Positions 18,733 through 29,324 of a stretch of 64,000 nucleotides of DNA are shown here, piece by piece (position 1 is the first letter of the stretch; each line of letters starts with the position of its first letter). Origin of the DNA: Buttiauxella noackiae ATCC 51607 (GTDB lineage Bacteria; Pseudomonadota; Gammaproteobacteria; Enterobacterales; Enterobacteriaceae); assembly GCF_001654865.1 (NCBI RefSeq), contig NZ_LXEO01000025.1, positions 1-64,000 on the forward strand, in the 5' to 3' direction. The translations under genes were made by a program, and so were the position numbers. Under the pieces are notes generated by a model. That model saw nothing but the letters and a program-made list of their open reading frames with translations, ran no database searches and was not told the DNA's origin.

Positions 18733-20175
18733 GATGCGTCCGTAGCGATCCTCGAAACGCACAATGTCGTCTTCTTCAAGATAAGTGCCGGAACGCACTT
18801 CAATCAGGTCGAGCGGGATCTTTCCGGGGTTTTCCAGGCAGTGGGTGACGCCCAGTGGAATGTAGATGGACTCGTTTTCGCCCAGCAGTTTCACCTCTTC
18901 ACCCAGCGTCACTTTTGCGGTGCCCGCCACCACAATCCAGTGTTCGGCGCGGTGATGGTGCATCTGCAAAGACAACCCCTCGCCCGGTTTCACGGTGATA
19001 CGTTTCACCTGGTAGCGTTCGCCTTCGTCGATGGAGTCGTATTTACCCCACGGGCGGTACACTTCGCGGTGGTTGTGGTGTTCGTGGCGGCCATCGAATT
19101 TGATCTGCTCAACCACTTTCTTCACGCTTTGTACGTGGTCGCGGTCGGCAATCAGCACAGCATCTTTGGTCTGCACAACAATCAGATCTTTCACGCCAAC
19201 GGTGGTAACCAGGCCCGATTCGGCATAGATGTAACTGTTTTCGGTAGAGTGGCTTATCACATCGCCGTGATGCACATTGCCCTGCTGGTTTTTGGTGCTG
19301 ATTTCCCAAAGAGAAGACCATGAACCCACATCGCTCCAGCCGGCATCCATTGGCACCACCACGGCATCGGCCGTTTTTTCCATTACTGCGTAGTCAATAG
19401 ACTCATCCGGGCAGGCGAGGAATGCGGCTTCATCCACACGCACAAAATCAAGATCCGGGTCGACGTTCGCCATCGCCTTTTCGCAGGCGCTGAGAATATC
19501 CGGGCGGAATTTTTTCAGCTCTTCGAGGTAGCGCCCGGCGCGGAACAGGAACATGCCGCTGTTCCAGTAATATTCACCGCAGGCGACGTATGCCTGCGCG
19601 GTAGCGATATCCGGTTTTTCGACAAACTGCGCCACGCGGAAAGCAATGGCATCGGCACCTGGCGCGTTCGCTGCTGCAACATCACCGCGGCGAATATAGC
19701 CATAGCCCGTTTCTGGCAAATCAGGAACGATGCCAAAAGTGACCAGTTTGCCCTCTTCGGCATACGGCAGAGCGTGACGTACCGCCTCGCGAAACGCCTC
19801 TTCGTCCTGGATAACATGGTCGGCTGCAAGGATCAGCATCAGCGGATCGGTTTGCGGCTGGTTGCGAATCGCCGCCAGTGCCGCCAGTGCGATAGCTGGC
19901 GCCGTGTTGCGCCCGGCAGGTTCCAGCACAATATTTTCGGTGAGCTTGTTCAGCTCACGCAGCTGTTCGGCGACGATAAAGCGGTGTTCTTCGTTACAAA
20001 TCACCACCGGGCTTTCGCACTCGACGCCGTTTAAACGGCTGACGGTGGTTTGCAACATTGTCAGTTCCCCTTTCAGGCACAGGAACTGTTTCGGGTAAAG
20101 CACGCGGGACAACGGCCACAAGCGGCTACCGTTTCCTCCAGCCATAATGACCGGATAGAGTCTGGAATTAGTCAT
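18730..20175 (-). CDS. cpsB: mannose-1-phosphate guanylyltransferase CpsB (ManC)
   Basis: The 481-residue bifunctional-type protein makes GDP-mannose from GTP and mannose-1-phosphate. The nucleotidyltransferase signature [12 protein letters not shown] (13-24) with YPKQFL is followed by [18 protein letters not shown] and the C-terminal cupin domain ([10 protein letters not shown] near 415). E. coli CpsB is 478 residues and also ends RYGR plus one hydrophobic residue. The stop codon TAA here lies in the terminal repeat of an ERIC element, but the C-terminal residues still agree with the family, so the protein is complete. The gene follows wcaI by 2 bases. Confidence 0.96.
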   Translation of the reverse strand: MTNSRLYPVIMAGGNGSRLWPLSRVLYPKQFLCLKGELTMLQTTVSRLNGVECESPVVICNEEHRFIVAEQLRELNKLTENIVLEPAGRNTAPAIALAALAAIRNQPQTDPLMLILAADHVIQDEEAFREAVRHALPYAEEGKLVTFGIVPDLPETGYGYIRRGDVAAANAPGADAIAFRVAQFVEKPDIATAQAYVACGEYYWNSGMFLFRAGRYLEELKKFRPDILSACEKAMANVDPDLDFVRVDEAAFLACPDESIDYAVMEKTADAVVVPMDAGWSDVGSWSSLWEISTKNQQGNVHHGDVISHSTENSYIYAESGLVTTVGVKDLIVVQTKDAVLIADRDHVQSVKKVVEQIKFDGRHEHHNHREVYRPWGKYDSIDEGERYQVKRITVKPGEGLSLQMHHHRAEHWIVVAGTAKVTLGEEVKLLGENESIYIPLGVTHCLENPGKIPLDLIEVRSGTYLEEDDIVRFEDRYGRI

Positions 20176-20177
20176 AA

Positions 20178-21398
20178 TTAACCCTGAATGTCCGCAATAA
20201 ATTGATTCAGCACGCTGTTTTTCTCGAGCGTGCGCTCGGCATAGTCACATGCCACGATGTTATGTTCCGGCAGTTGCAGGCAGCGCTGGATGCCATCGGC
20301 CAGGGCATCAACCGACTCCGGCTCAACACACAGTGCAATTCCGGAATACGCCTCGCAAAGTTGGCCAAGTTCGGTGTCCGCTTCTGCGGTAATCACCGCA
20401 TTGCCGCCCACCGCAAGAATGTTGGTCAGTTTTGATGGCAGAACCGCGTCAGCCGCACCCCGGCGCTGAATAACCAAATGGCAATCGGCAAGCTTTAGCA
20501 ACGCTGGCAGCGCGTCGTAAGGCTGCAACGGATGGAACACCACGTTATGCAGCCCTTTTTCCTGAGCCAGTTTTTGCAGGCGAGCTTTGCCGCCGCCCTG
20601 GCCGACAATCACGAATACATACGGCAGGTGGGCAAAACGTTCAGCCACTTCGATTACCGTTTCTAGGCCCTGCTTTTCGCCGATATTGCCGGAATATAGG
20701 ATAATTTTTTTATCAGCAGGCAATTGCAGGCGGTCGCGAACCGCCAGAATTTCTTCACGAGAAATACCGCGAAAACGCTCTACTTCGGACCAGTTGGGGA
20801 AGAAGATCACTTTCTGCGGATCCACACCCTTTTCAGTCGCTTTGTTCATCATCGAACGGGAAATCGTCGAAATGTTATCAACGTTGTGCAGGCCGCTTTG
20901 TTCAAAACGCTGCGCCAGACGTGCCACTTTGCCCTGCTTTTTGCCCGCCATCCCCAGGCCAAGCATGGCGTCCACTTCGTAATCCTGGATATGCAGCAGT
21001 GTGCGTGCGCCGCTCAGTTTTGCGAGCAGACGCATGCCCGGTACGCAAAACAGCGTCGGCACCACGCCGATAATGCGATCCGGCTTCCAGCGGCGTTGCG
21101 CCAGAAGCGGGAATAAAGAGCTCAGCGCAAAGCTGCCCAAATGAATCAGGCGCTTTAGCGTTGAAGGTTGCTTTGGAACATACAGCGGGCAGCGCCAGAC
21201 GGTCGCAGCACCCACCTCTTTCTTATACTTCCAGGCGGAATAATCGGGATGCACTTCCCAAACCGGATAGTAAGGTGGTGCGGTGATCACCCGCACCTCG
21301 TGGCCCTGGCGCGTCATCCACTCCACCATTTCGCCGGTGTATTTGCCGATGCCCGTTAATTCCGGCGAATAGTTAATGCCGTAGACCAGAATTTTCAT
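20178..21398 (-). CDS. wcaI: colanic acid glycosyltransferase WcaI
   Basis: The 406-residue protein (E. coli 407) is a GT4-family glycosyltransferase with [20 protein letters not shown] at the N-terminus, the usual GxGxY acceptor-side loop, and [14 protein letters not shown] plus the C-terminal donor domain near 225-330. It is proposed to add fucose in the colanic acid repeat unit. Its start overlaps the gmm stop by 4 bases, and it precedes cpsB. Confidence 0.95.
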   Translation of the reverse strand: MKILVYGINYSPELTGIGKYTGEMVEWMTRQGHEVRVITAPPYYPVWEVHPDYSAWKYKKEVGAATVWRCPLYVPKQPSTLKRLIHLGSFALSSLFPLLAQRRWKPDRIIGVVPTLFCVPGMRLLAKLSGARTLLHIQDYEVDAMLGLGMAGKKQGKVARLAQRFEQSGLHNVDNISTISRSMMNKATEKGVDPQKVIFFPNWSEVERFRGISREEILAVRDRLQLPADKKIILYSGNIGEKQGLETVIEVAERFAHLPYVFVIVGQGGGKARLQKLAQEKGLHNVVFHPLQPYDALPALLKLADCHLVIQRRGAADAVLPSKLTNILAVGGNAVITAEADTELGQLCEAYSGIALCVEPESVDALADGIQRCLQLPEHNIVACDYAERTLEKNSVLNQFIADIQG

Positions 21399-21874
21399 AA
21401 TCCGATGACCTTTTCTTCCTTGTCGCCCAGAAAATAAGCACGGCTGTTTTCATGCACATCATCGTGAGCCAGCAATTGCTCAGGCGTTAACCATAGGTAA
21501 TCGCTGTGCTGTGCTTTCGGCAATGGCAGATGTTCCGCGTCCACACGCAGACGAAAACCCAGCACGATGTAGTGCGTGGAAAATTCTTTTCCTGCAAAGT
21601 TGTCGTCATAGAAGTGCTGCCACACGCCATAGAACTCGCCGTCGGGCAACGTGAACGACGTGCCTAATTCAGCTTCGGTTAAGCGTGCAAAAGCCCGTTC
21701 CAGCGTTTCGTCTTTCTGTACCCGGCCACCCGGCACGAACCAAAAGTTCTGCGCCGGGCGCTGAGTGCGTTGCCCCAGCAGGAACTCTCCTGCCTGATTT
21801 TCAACGATAAGATCGATTGAGATCAGCGGCGTTGCGCGGACAACGGTGGCGAAGTCTTCAGCACTCAGAAACAT
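21395..21874 (-). CDS. gmm: GDP-mannose mannosyl hydrolase Gmm (WcaH)
   Basis: The 159-residue Nudix-like enzyme hydrolyses GDP-mannose (and GDP-glucose) to GDP and the sugar. The modified Nudix box runs from [14 protein letters not shown] to LTEAELG and lacks one of the usual glutamates, as is characteristic of Gmm. The start [13 protein letters not shown] at 21874 matches E. coli and has GGGGG upstream; the longer frame from 21913 overlaps fcl. It lies 2 bases after the fcl stop and overlaps wcaI by 4 bases. Its role is probably to balance the GDP-mannose pool. Confidence 0.95.
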   Translation of the reverse strand: MFLSAEDFATVVRATPLISIDLIVENQAGEFLLGQRTQRPAQNFWFVPGGRVQKDETLERAFARLTEAELGTSFTLPDGEFYGVWQHFYDDNFAGKEFSTHYIVLGFRLRVDAEHLPLPKAQHSDYLWLTPEQLLAHDDVHENSRAYFLGDKEEKVIGL

Positions 21875-21876
21875 AT

Positions 21877-22842
21877 TTACCCCCGGAACCGTTGCTGGTT
21901 TTCGAGGAACCACTGGTAGGTGCTGGCAAGGCCAGGCTCCAGGGTGATTTCCGGGTACCAGCCCAGACGGCGCAGGCGGGTAACGTCCAGCAGTTTGCGC
22001 GGCGTGCCATCAGGTTTGGTGGCATCAAACACCACGCGCCCACGGTAGCCCGTGACTTTGGCGATGGTTTGCGCCAGTTCGCGAATGGTGCAATCCACCC
22101 CGGTGCCGACGTTAATATGCGAAAGCATCGGCTGGGTATTTTCCTGCCACACTTCACTGGCCATTTCCATAATGTGAATGCTGGCTGCCGCCATATCATC
22201 AACATGCAGGAATTCACGCATTGGCGTACCGCTGCCCCACACCACCACATCCGGCGAGTTTTGCTGCGTCGCTTCGTGGAAACGGCGCAGTAACGCCGGG
22301 ATCACGTGCGAATTGCTTGGGTGGAAGTTATCGTTCGGGCCATACAGATTGGTTGGCATCACCGAACGATAATCGCGACCATACTGGCGGTTATACGACT
22401 CGCACAGTTTGATACCGGCAATTTTGGCAATCGCATACGGCTCGTTAGTCGCTTCAAGCGTGCCTTGCAGCAGCTCGCTTTCCGCCATTGGCTGGTTCGC
22501 CATTTTCGGGTAAATACACGAGGAACCGAGGAACAGCAGTTTGTTCACATTGTGCGTATGTGCGCTGTGAATAATGTTGCTCTCGATAATCAAGTTTTCG
22601 TAGATGAAATCAGCTGGGTAGGTATTGTTCGCGACAATTCCACCTACTTTCGCCGCAGCCAGGTAAACCTGGTCGATACGCTGTTCGGCAAAAAATGCAT
22701 TAACCGCCGCACCATCTAACAGGTTGAGTTCGTCGCGACTACGCAGCACCAGTTCGACATCAGCACGTTGTTCAAGCTGACGGACGATGGCCGAACCGAC
22801 CATCCCCCGATGGCCGGCAACAAAGATACGGTGTTTATTCAT
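21877..22842 (-). CDS. fcl: GDP-L-fucose synthase Fcl (WcaG)
   Basis: The 321-residue SDR enzyme, the same length as in E. coli, carries out 3,5-epimerisation and 4-reduction of GDP-4-keto-6-deoxymannose to GDP-L-fucose with [15 protein letters not shown] (10-19) is the cofactor loop, LGSSCIYP near 105 holds the active serine, and YAIAKIAG near 136 the YxxxK pair. [10 protein letters not shown] is also conserved. It lies directly after gmd (2-base gap) and before gmm. Confidence 0.97.
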   Translation of the reverse strand: MNKHRIFVAGHRGMVGSAIVRQLEQRADVELVLRSRDELNLLDGAAVNAFFAEQRIDQVYLAAAKVGGIVANNTYPADFIYENLIIESNIIHSAHTHNVNKLLFLGSSCIYPKMANQPMAESELLQGTLEATNEPYAIAKIAGIKLCESYNRQYGRDYRSVMPTNLYGPNDNFHPSNSHVIPALLRRFHEATQQNSPDVVVWGSGTPMREFLHVDDMAAASIHIMEMASEVWQENTQPMLSHINVGTGVDCTIRELAQTIAKVTGYRGRVVFDATKPDGTPRKLLDVTRLRRLGWYPEITLEPGLASTYQWFLENQQRFRG

Positions 22843-22844
22843 AC

Positions 22845-23966
22845 TCAGGACTCCAGCGCGATGGCAACCTCGTAACCGTGGGACTTAAGCAACGAGTGTT
22901 TTTTCGCCGCTTCCAGATCTTTAGCGACCATCTCGCCAACCATCTCTTTGAGCGTGATTTCTGGTTTCCAGCCCAGTTTTTCGTGTGCTTTAGTTGGGTC
23001 GCCCAACAGGGTTTCCACTTCCGCAGGACGGAAATAGCGCGGGTCAACGGCGACAATCACATCGCCCGCTTTCACGCCCGGCGCATCGTGGCCCGTGACT
23101 GAAACAACAATGCCCTTCTCGTCAACACCTGTGCCTTCAAAGCGCAGTTTGATACCCAGTTGTGCGGCTGACATTTCCACGAACTGACGCACGGAATACT
23201 GCACACCGGTGGCAATCACGAAATCTTCTGGCGTCTCTTGTTGCAGCATCATCCACTGCATTTTGACGTAGTCTTTGGCATGGCCCCAGTCACGCAGGGA
23301 ATCCATGTTGCCCAGATACAGGCACTTTTCCAGGCCCTGAGCAATGTTGGCGATGGCGCGGGTAATTTTGCGGGTCACGAAAGTTTCGCCACGACGTGGA
23401 GATTCGTGGTTAAACAGAATGCCGTTACAGGCATACATGCCGTAGGACTCACGGTAGTTGACGGTGATCCAGTAGGCGTAAAGTTTGGCAACGGCATACG
23501 GAGAACGCGGATAGAAAGGCGTGGTTTCTTTCTGCGGCGTTTCTTGCACCAGGCCATAAAGCTCAGAAGTTGATGCCTGGTAGAAACGGGTTTTCTTCTC
23601 AAGACCTAAGAAACGAATCGCTTCCAGCAAGCGCAAGGTCCCCATTGCATCAACATCTGCGGTGTATTCCGGAGATTCGAAAGAAACCGCGACGTGGCTC
23701 ATCGCGCCCAGGTTGTAGACTTCATCCGGCTGCACTTCGGAAAGAATACGGGTCAGGTTTGAGCTGTCAGTCAGATCACCGTAGTGCAGATGGAATTTTG
23801 GATTGCTGGTATGCGGATCCTGGTAAATATGGTCAACACGTTCGGTGTTGAAAGAAGAAGCACGGCGCTTAATACCATGAACTTCATAACCTTTTTCCAG
23901 CAGCAGTTCCGCCAGATAGGAGCCGTCTTGCCCGGTTACACCCGTGATGAGAGCTACTTTAGTCAT
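22845..23966 (-). CDS. gmd: GDP-mannose 4,6-dehydratase
   Basis: The 373-residue SDR enzyme equals E. coli Gmd in length and makes GDP-4-keto-6-deoxy-D-mannose, the first step to GDP-fucose. [12 protein letters not shown] (11-22) binds NADP; STSELYG near 133 and [10 protein letters not shown] near 157 form the active site; [16 protein letters not shown] is the characteristic GMD segment. The start at 23966 (MTKVALITG) is the conserved one; the longer frame to 24038 is encoded by the upstream REP region. Confidence 0.97.
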   Translation of the reverse strand: MTKVALITGVTGQDGSYLAELLLEKGYEVHGIKRRASSFNTERVDHIYQDPHTSNPKFHLHYGDLTDSSNLTRILSEVQPDEVYNLGAMSHVAVSFESPEYTADVDAMGTLRLLEAIRFLGLEKKTRFYQASTSELYGLVQETPQKETTPFYPRSPYAVAKLYAYWITVNYRESYGMYACNGILFNHESPRRGETFVTRKITRAIANIAQGLEKCLYLGNMDSLRDWGHAKDYVKMQWMMLQQETPEDFVIATGVQYSVRQFVEMSAAQLGIKLRFEGTGVDEKGIVVSVTGHDAPGVKAGDVIVAVDPRYFRPAEVETLLGDPTKAHEKLGWKPEITLKEMVGEMVAKDLEAAKKHSLLKSHGYEVAIALES

Positions 23967-24008
23967 AATGGATTTTCCTCTGTTAAACCAGGTTCTTATT
24001 TGAAGGTC

Positions 24009-24074
24009 CGTAGGGTGGATAAACGTAGTGCCATCCACCGATTTGTCGGATGGCGCAAGCTTATCCGACCTACA
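24009..24074. repeat. double REP/BIME in the wcaF-gmd gap
   Basis: Two palindromes lie side by side: CGTAGGGTGGATAAACG with CCATCCACCG (24009-24040), and TTGTCGGATGGCGC with CTTATCCGACCTACAG (24043-24074). The pair reaches to within a few bases of the wcaF stop. Confidence 0.78.
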
Positions 24075-24077
24075 GGG

Positions 24078-24620
24078 CTACAAAACTCGATCGCGTATTT
24101 TTACTGCTGGGTTACCCCGGCAAACGGCATTCGCCGGTAATGATTTATAAATGCTGCTGCGCGCACCCACGACGGTGCCATTTCCAATATTCACGCCAGG
24201 TGAAACAAATACATCAGTTGCCAGCCAACATTTTTCACCGATAACAATTGGTGAAGCGGTAATATCGAAATGTTTGCTCATATAATCGTGACTGCCGGTA
24301 CATAAATAACACTTTTGTGAAACGACAGAATTTGCACCAATCGTGATTTCACCCAGCGTATATAACACGGCGTCATCGCCTACCCAGGCATAATCCCCGA
24401 GGGTTAATTTCCATGGGTAAGTAATTTTCACGGACGGACGAATCACCACACCTTTACCGATTCGTGCGCCAAACATGCGTAATAAAAATGCACGCCAGCG
24501 ATAAAATATTTGTGGCGACCAGGCAAATAATGTTGCTTGTACCGCCCACCATAATTGCACTTTTATTCCGATTGCGCCGCGAAAGCCCCTCGGCACAGTA
24601 AAGCCGCTTAGCTCTTGCAT
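24078..24620 (-). CDS. wcaF: colanic acid acetyltransferase WcaF
   Basis: The 180-residue protein (E. coli 182) is a left-handed beta-helix acyltransferase of the NodL/LacA type, with hexapeptide repeats such as ARIGKGVVI, LGDYAWVGDDA, ITIGANSVVS and VNIGNGTVVGA. The catalytic-type histidine is in CTGSHDY near residue 112. It O-acetylates a colanic acid sugar, probably the first fucose. It is framed by REP pairs on both sides. Confidence 0.95.
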   Translation of the reverse strand: MQELSGFTVPRGFRGAIGIKVQLWWAVQATLFAWSPQIFYRWRAFLLRMFGARIGKGVVIRPSVKITYPWKLTLGDYAWVGDDAVLYTLGEITIGANSVVSQKCYLCTGSHDYMSKHFDITASPIVIGEKCWLATDVFVSPGVNIGNGTVVGARSSIYKSLPANAVCRGNPAVKIRDRVL

Positions 24621-24636
24621 AATATTTCCTTATTTT

Positions 24637-24714
24637 CGCCGGATGGCGCTTACGCTTATCCGACGTACATGTCAGTCGTAGTTGTAGGGTGGATAAGCGC
24701 CAGCGTCATCCACC
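24637..24714. repeat. double REP/BIME in the wcaE-wcaF gap
   Basis: CGCCGGATGGCGC with CTTATCCGACGTACA (24637-24669) and TTGTAGGGTGGATAAGCG with CATCCACC (24682-24714) form two palindromic units. The second abuts the wcaE stop codon at 24715. Confidence 0.78.
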
Positions 24715-25467
24715 TTAGGCTTTGTTATAAAGCGTCTTTGTTTTTCCGGTGGTGCGTAAACGTAACTTATAAGACAATTCTGCAATAAACCCTGGGACGT
24801 GTAATATTTTGCGCTGCACGCTTCTCGCATCACGGCACAATTCAATATTATTGGTGGTAGAAACACCACCCATTGAAAACTCGGAGACAATCCCCTTGAC
24901 GCGTTTAAATGCATAACCTTTTTTATACATCCGTGCGGCAAGCGCGTAATCCGATGAGACTTTATATTGCAGATCGTAAGGGTATTTACGCAGACCTGAG
25001 ACAGGGAAAAATATGGCCTGATGGCTGGCTGGTAAACTGTGGTAGATATACCAGCCCTGCTTTGCACGGCGCTCTATTTTTGTACCATCACCAAAATCTA
25101 ATAATGCATCGCCAATCACCATCGCATTATCAGTTGACGGCATAGCAGCCAGTTGATGCGCCACAGTTGGAATATCCTGATGGAAAATATCACCCGAATT
25201 AAGGAACAACGCATAACGGCCCTGAGCCATATCAATGCCTTTGTTCATCGCATCATAAATGCCGTTATCTTTCTCACTCACAAAACGTAAGTTGTACTGC
25301 CCATTCAGGTTTTCCAGAAGCTCGGCGGTACCATCTTGCGAGCCACCATCAACCACAATCCACTCAAATGTGATCCCAGGCGCCTTCGCTAAATGTGCCA
25401 GCGACTGCCAGGTTTTTTCTATTCCGGCAAGATTTTTATAAGCAACCGTAATGACACTTAATAGCAT
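24715..25467 (-). CDS. wcaE: colanic acid glycosyltransferase WcaE
   Basis: The 250-residue GT2-family protein (E. coli 248) has a GT-A domain: [15 protein letters not shown] at the start, [10 protein letters not shown] near 40, and the metal-site region LNSGDIFH near 92. [12 protein letters not shown] is diagnostic of the WcaE/AmsE-like group. It transfers one sugar of the repeat unit. The start MLLS at 25467 matches E. coli; a start at 25479 would overlap the wcaD stop. Confidence 0.95.
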   Translation of the reverse strand: MLLSVITVAYKNLAGIEKTWQSLAHLAKAPGITFEWIVVDGGSQDGTAELLENLNGQYNLRFVSEKDNGIYDAMNKGIDMAQGRYALFLNSGDIFHQDIPTVAHQLAAMPSTDNAMVIGDALLDFGDGTKIERRAKQGWYIYHSLPASHQAIFFPVSGLRKYPYDLQYKVSSDYALAARMYKKGYAFKRVKGIVSEFSMGGVSTTNNIELCRDARSVQRKILHVPGFIAELSYKLRLRTTGKTKTLYNKA

Positions 25468-25475
25468 GATGGACC

Positions 25476-26696
25476 TCAACGCTGTGTAATATTAAGTGCC
25501 TTACGCAAAATAAACGGGCACACAATCAAAAACGCATATTCAGGGCTAAAAATTGAACCGGTAAAAAATAATGATACAGGTGTAAAAAGCCATAATTGAA
25601 CGCGGTAATTTTCGTTATTACCAAAAGCTGTGCGCATCATTTTAAAGACTTTCCACATATACCAAATAGTCAGTAATACCGCGAACCATGAAAAATAAAT
25701 AATTAGCAGATACAAACCATTGTCTACTGTTTTACCGACATCCGCACCGTTAAAGATTCCGAATGATGCGACATATTCATATAAAGATCCGAAACGCACC
25801 ACCCCATCTATATTGGTTAATGAATACCCAACCATCGCTAACGGGCCAATAATACGATAATAAGATGACGAACCTTCCGTTCCCAAATCGCCAAGACGGG
25901 TCGCAATATAAGGGAACGCGAATATTAACCCTACTAAAAACACGGAAAGAGAAATAATTGCTAATGGCAACTTCTTCTTTATGGCACTTTTATTAAGGTA
26001 CTGGAATGCCCATTCAAGAAGATAGAACAGGATAAAAGTCATTACCCCTGAAAATGAACCTGAAAGCACTATCCCTAAAAGAATCATACCATCTGTTTTC
26101 GGTGTTTTGATACCAAACTGTTTGATACTGAGCCAAATTGAGATTAACGCCAGAGCGAAGAACGCCGGTTCAAAATAGAGTGCTGTGGTACGCTTACCGC
26201 CGAAGCTAATAAAGTTCAGAACATAGCTATTACTGTATATAAGAAACTTCGAAATTTTCTCAATCAGGCTACTTCCACCGGTCAGAATAATCTGAGCCAT
26301 TTCTGCCGCAGCAAGCATCACAATAATGCCCACCACCCCATAAAATAACCGCAGAATTTTATGGTGATTACGCTGTGAAATAGTTTTGAAACGGCAGCTC
26401 CAGGTCATCGCCATAATCAGCACGATATAGACGAACAATAATGTCGAGGTGACGTATTTGCTGGCATCAAGCGACTGGCCAAAGATGTAGTTAAACGCGG
26501 TGAGTCCCGCACCGATACCAAGCGCAATCATCAATTTTTTGACGCTGATTCGTTCTATGTACAAAAAGAGGATTGCAGGTAAGAAGGTAACTATCGTTAT
26601 GGGGAAGCTTTCACCCAATGAGGCCAACTTGACGTTGACCACCAGATAGATAAACGGTAACAGCAGATAACTACAGATTCTGATAGAACGAGACAT
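25476..26696 (-). CDS. wcaD: colanic acid polymerase WcaD (Wzy-type)
   Basis: The 406-residue inner-membrane protein (E. coli 405) has about ten hydrophobic segments and a long central periplasmic loop, the profile of a Wzy polymerase; it is taken to join colanic acid units in the periplasm. The start [14 protein letters not shown] at 26696 agrees with E. coli, giving a 26-base overlap with the end of wcaC; the longer frame from 26768 lies wholly inside wcaC. High similarity to WcaD throughout, including [15 protein letters not shown]. Confidence 0.95.
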   Translation of the reverse strand: MSRSIRICSYLLLPFIYLVVNVKLASLGESFPITIVTFLPAILFLYIERISVKKLMIALGIGAGLTAFNYIFGQSLDASKYVTSTLLFVYIVLIMAMTWSCRFKTISQRNHHKILRLFYGVVGIIVMLAAAEMAQIILTGGSSLIEKISKFLIYSNSYVLNFISFGGKRTTALYFEPAFFALALISIWLSIKQFGIKTPKTDGMILLGIVLSGSFSGVMTFILFYLLEWAFQYLNKSAIKKKLPLAIISLSVFLVGLIFAFPYIATRLGDLGTEGSSSYYRIIGPLAMVGYSLTNIDGVVRFGSLYEYVASFGIFNGADVGKTVDNGLYLLIIYFSWFAVLLTIWYMWKVFKMMRTAFGNNENYRVQLWLFTPVSLFFTGSIFSPEYAFLIVCPFILRKALNITQR

Positions 26697-27888
26697 ACTC
26701 CTCCAGCATCTGTTGCCCACTAAACGCCTGGCGGCTTGCAGCTTTAAACACCTGCAACTCTTTGCCAAACACCTGCTGCGCTAACTGCTCTTTTGGCATT
26801 TTCACCAGTTCGAGCACCCGAGCATCACTAAAGGTTTTGCCATCGACTTTACGCAGCACTTCATCTGCTGCATCGCTTTGGGTAGCAATAACCGGAACAC
26901 CAATGGATAACGCCTCACACAAAATCAGCGGGTAGTTGTCGACCTGCGAGCTGAATACCAGTGAGTCCATTTCGTTAAGCTCGCTCATCAACGCTTTTTT
27001 ATCGGTCATGTAACCGTGATTGACCACGTTCGGGCCATTGAATGGCGAGAATTTACCGAAGGTGTGCAACTCGATTTCGTCGCCCAGCGCCATCATGGCC
27101 TGTACGAGTTGCTGATTGGTTTTGCCGTCGTAACGTAAATCGTGTGCTACCACTGCCACTTTTGGCCTGGCGCCCGCAGCTTGCGTGAGGGGTAATTCAG
27201 CCAGAATCGCTTCGGTTGCCACATCAATACCGTTGTTGATGATTTTGCAGCGCCCTGCTCCGTAAATCAGGTTAAAGGCGTCAGCCACATGCTGGCTTGG
27301 CGAAATAAACTTACAGCCCAGCGCCAGCATTTCGCGAAGCAACTGACGTTTGGTGTGCACCAGAAGATGTGCACGATCCTTTTTCACCGGCGGGTAATTG
27401 TTTAGCGTCGGGCATTTCTGGCAGCCCGTTTTCCAGCCGTCGCAGCCATCAAGAAACGCACAGCGTCCGGTGATACTCCAGTGGTCGTGGAGCGTCCAGA
27501 CAAAAGTGACATCCGGTTTATGCGCTTTTACACGCTGGCAAAACGTCACCATCTCTTCGAGGTTAAGCCAGTAACTGTGTACCACATGGAAATGCAGCAC
27601 CACTGGGCCATGGCTGCGGGTCACTTTGCGATACAGATTATTCAGGTTGCCGAACGGGTCGCGGTTGAGAAAGCGAAACAGAATAATGTTGGCGATAGAT
27701 GTCAGGCGCGGCGTGTGTTTTTCCACCCCCAGGAACTTGTCGTGGCTGGCGCTTTTTTTGCCGCCTTTGCCATAGCCGTAAATAAATCGCGAGCTAAAAC
27801 CTGCGGCATTTGCACGCTGATGAAGATCCAGCGCAACACCCGCCGCACCGCCTTCAGCAAGGCGCACGTTAAATTGCATGATATTCAT
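26671..27888 (-). CDS. wcaC: colanic acid glycosyltransferase WcaC
   Basis: The 405-residue protein has the same length as E. coli WcaC and is a GT4-type transferase. The N-terminus MNIMQFNVRLAEGGAAGVAL contains the glycine-rich acceptor loop. LHDHWSITGRCAFLDGCDGW near 137 with a Cys-rich stretch is a family hallmark, and the donor domain has SQVDNYPLILCEALSIGVPV near 320. Its start overlaps wcaB by 4 bases and its end overlaps wcaD by 26. Confidence 0.95.
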   Translation of the reverse strand: MNIMQFNVRLAEGGAAGVALDLHQRANAAGFSSRFIYGYGKGGKKSASHDKFLGVEKHTPRLTSIANIILFRFLNRDPFGNLNNLYRKVTRSHGPVVLHFHVVHSYWLNLEEMVTFCQRVKAHKPDVTFVWTLHDHWSITGRCAFLDGCDGWKTGCQKCPTLNNYPPVKKDRAHLLVHTKRQLLREMLALGCKFISPSQHVADAFNLIYGAGRCKIINNGIDVATEAILAELPLTQAAGARPKVAVVAHDLRYDGKTNQQLVQAMMALGDEIELHTFGKFSPFNGPNVVNHGYMTDKKALMSELNEMDSLVFSSQVDNYPLILCEALSIGVPVIATQSDAADEVLRKVDGKTFSDARVLELVKMPKEQLAQQVFGKELQVFKAASRQAFSGQQMLEEYVSFYQNL

Positions 27889-28370
27889 TTAATTATTTTT
27901 ACCTGTGCTTTTTCGCCAACCACCAGCGCATTGTCTGGCACGCTATCGAGCACCACACTTCCCGCGCCAACAATGACGTTATTCCCAAGCGTGATATCAC
28001 CGATAATCACAACGTTGGCACCCAGTTCGACACCGTTGCCAATCACCGGGCAGGCGTTGCTTTTGCCACGATTACCGATGGTGACGCCGTGGCGAATAGT
28101 GAAATCATCCCCGGCGACCACAAATTTGTTAATCACAACGGCATAACCGTGGTGAATGGTGAAACGACGCCCAATGGAGGCACCTGCCTGGATTTCATAG
28201 CCAAACAGGCATTCGGTCACAAAGCGATAAAGCAGGATTATCGGAGCCGCCCAAAGATTGTTGATGACGCTTTTTTTGCGCCATACCGAGCAAAAATGGG
28301 CAATACGGTAAGCCATCACCATACAGCAAGGGCGAAGGCTCCAGGAATTTGCGCGTAGGTCTTCAAGCAC
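27885..28370 (-). CDS. wcaB: colanic acid acetyltransferase WcaB
   Basis: The 161-residue protein (E. coli 162) resembles serine O-acetyltransferase (CysE-like), with the hexapeptide repeats IQAGASIGRRF, GVTIGNRGKS and VVIIGDITLGNNVIVGAGS and a catalytic histidine in FTIHHGYAVV near residue 72. It should O-acetylate a sugar of the colanic acid unit. It lies 2 bases after wcaA and overlaps wcaC by 4 bases. Confidence 0.95.
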   Translation of the reverse strand: MLEDLRANSWSLRPCCMVMAYRIAHFCSVWRKKSVINNLWAAPIILLYRFVTECLFGYEIQAGASIGRRFTIHHGYAVVINKFVVAGDDFTIRHGVTIGNRGKSNACPVIGNGVELGANVVIIGDITLGNNVIVGAGSVVLDSVPDNALVVGEKAQVKIIK

Positions 28371-28372
28371 CG

Positions 28373-29209
28373 TTATTTCCCCCGTAGCCCATCTGCCAGT
28401 CGCTTAGTATTTCGCACGCTCAAGAGCGCTAATAACGTGCGCAAAGACATACGCTTATTGCGGATCTGGTAGAGGGTAAACAGCTGATATTTCTTGCTGG
28501 CACGGTCGAATTTATCTTTGTGCTTTTGATAGAAGTGAAAGTACCCGGCAAATTTTTTCGGTGATTTGGTGATCTGCATTTCACCGTGATTGATATGCAG
28601 AATTTGCGTGGCTTCGTCCACTTTCCACGGCTGGCCATACTCCACAGCCATACGCAGGAAAATATCGTAGTCCTGAGCTGCTGCAAGTGTTGTGTCGAAC
28701 AGGCAAGCTTTGAAGCGGTCGGCATAAGTAAATACTTGATTACCTATGATATTACGCTTGTAAAACAGCTTTAATGAGAAGGGTGATTTAGGGTAAAGCG
28801 GCAAGCTTGCGGGCTGCGAATAGACTTGTCCCTCACAAACATAGTCGTTGGCATACAAAAAAGCGTGCGTCACCAACTGCTGTTTATGTTCCAGGAACGC
28901 TGACAAGCGATTGGGAGTCCACTCATCATCGTCATCAATACCAGTAATCAACTCCCCCGCAGCCTGGCGAATAGCCTGGTTGCGTACCGAACAGGCACCA
29001 GAGTTGAAATCATTACGGATGTAACGCACTCGCGAGTCCCCCAGCTCATCAACAAAGCGCTGAAGCTGTTCAAAAGAGGAGGAGCAGTCATCAACGATTA
29101 ACATTTCCCAGTGTTCATAATCCTGGCGCAGCACCGATTTGATGGCGCGGATCGCCAACTGCTGGCGATTCCATGTCGGCATATAAATAGAGATAAGTGG
29201 GCGTTTCAT
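28373..29209 (-). CDS. wcaA: colanic acid glycosyltransferase WcaA
   Basis: The 278-residue GT2 protein (E. coli 279) has PLISIYMPTWNRQQLA at the start, IVDDCSSS near 38 and the metal motif GIDDDDEWTPNRL near 92, all typical GT-A elements. HINHGEMQITKSPKKF near the C-terminus is conserved in WcaA. The start MKRPLIS at 29209 fits the family; the longer frame from 29266 runs back toward a REP pair. It is the first glycosyltransferase gene after wza-wzb-wzc. Confidence 0.95.
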   Translation of the reverse strand: MKRPLISIYMPTWNRQQLAIRAIKSVLRQDYEHWEMLIVDDCSSSFEQLQRFVDELGDSRVRYIRNDFNSGACSVRNQAIRQAAGELITGIDDDDEWTPNRLSAFLEHKQQLVTHAFLYANDYVCEGQVYSQPASLPLYPKSPFSLKLFYKRNIIGNQVFTYADRFKACLFDTTLAAAQDYDIFLRMAVEYGQPWKVDEATQILHINHGEMQITKSPKKFAGYFHFYQKHKDKFDRASKKYQLFTLYQIRNKRMSLRTLLALLSVRNTKRLADGLRGK

Positions 29210-29241
29210 GGCGCTCCCCCGAAAATCGTTTTTATTTATTG

Positions 29242-29312
29242 GTAGATGGCGATATCGCTTATCCACCCTACGGCGAGATTTGTAGGACGGATAAGCAAAG
29301 CCTCATCCGCCA
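29242..29312. repeat. double REP/BIME in the wzc-wcaA gap
   Basis: GATGGCGATATCGC with TTATCCACCCTACGG and TGTAGGACGGATAAGC with CTCATCCGCC lie in tandem between wzc and wcaA. This marks the boundary between the export/control genes and the biosynthesis genes. Confidence 0.72.
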
Positions 29313-29324
29313 GTTGATGCCTGA

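Noticed and set aside
27481-28146. Plus-strand ORF of 221 codons opposite wcaC and wcaB
   Set aside because: It lies antisense to two well-conserved genes, has no family motifs and reflects the codon bias of the GC-rich coding strand.
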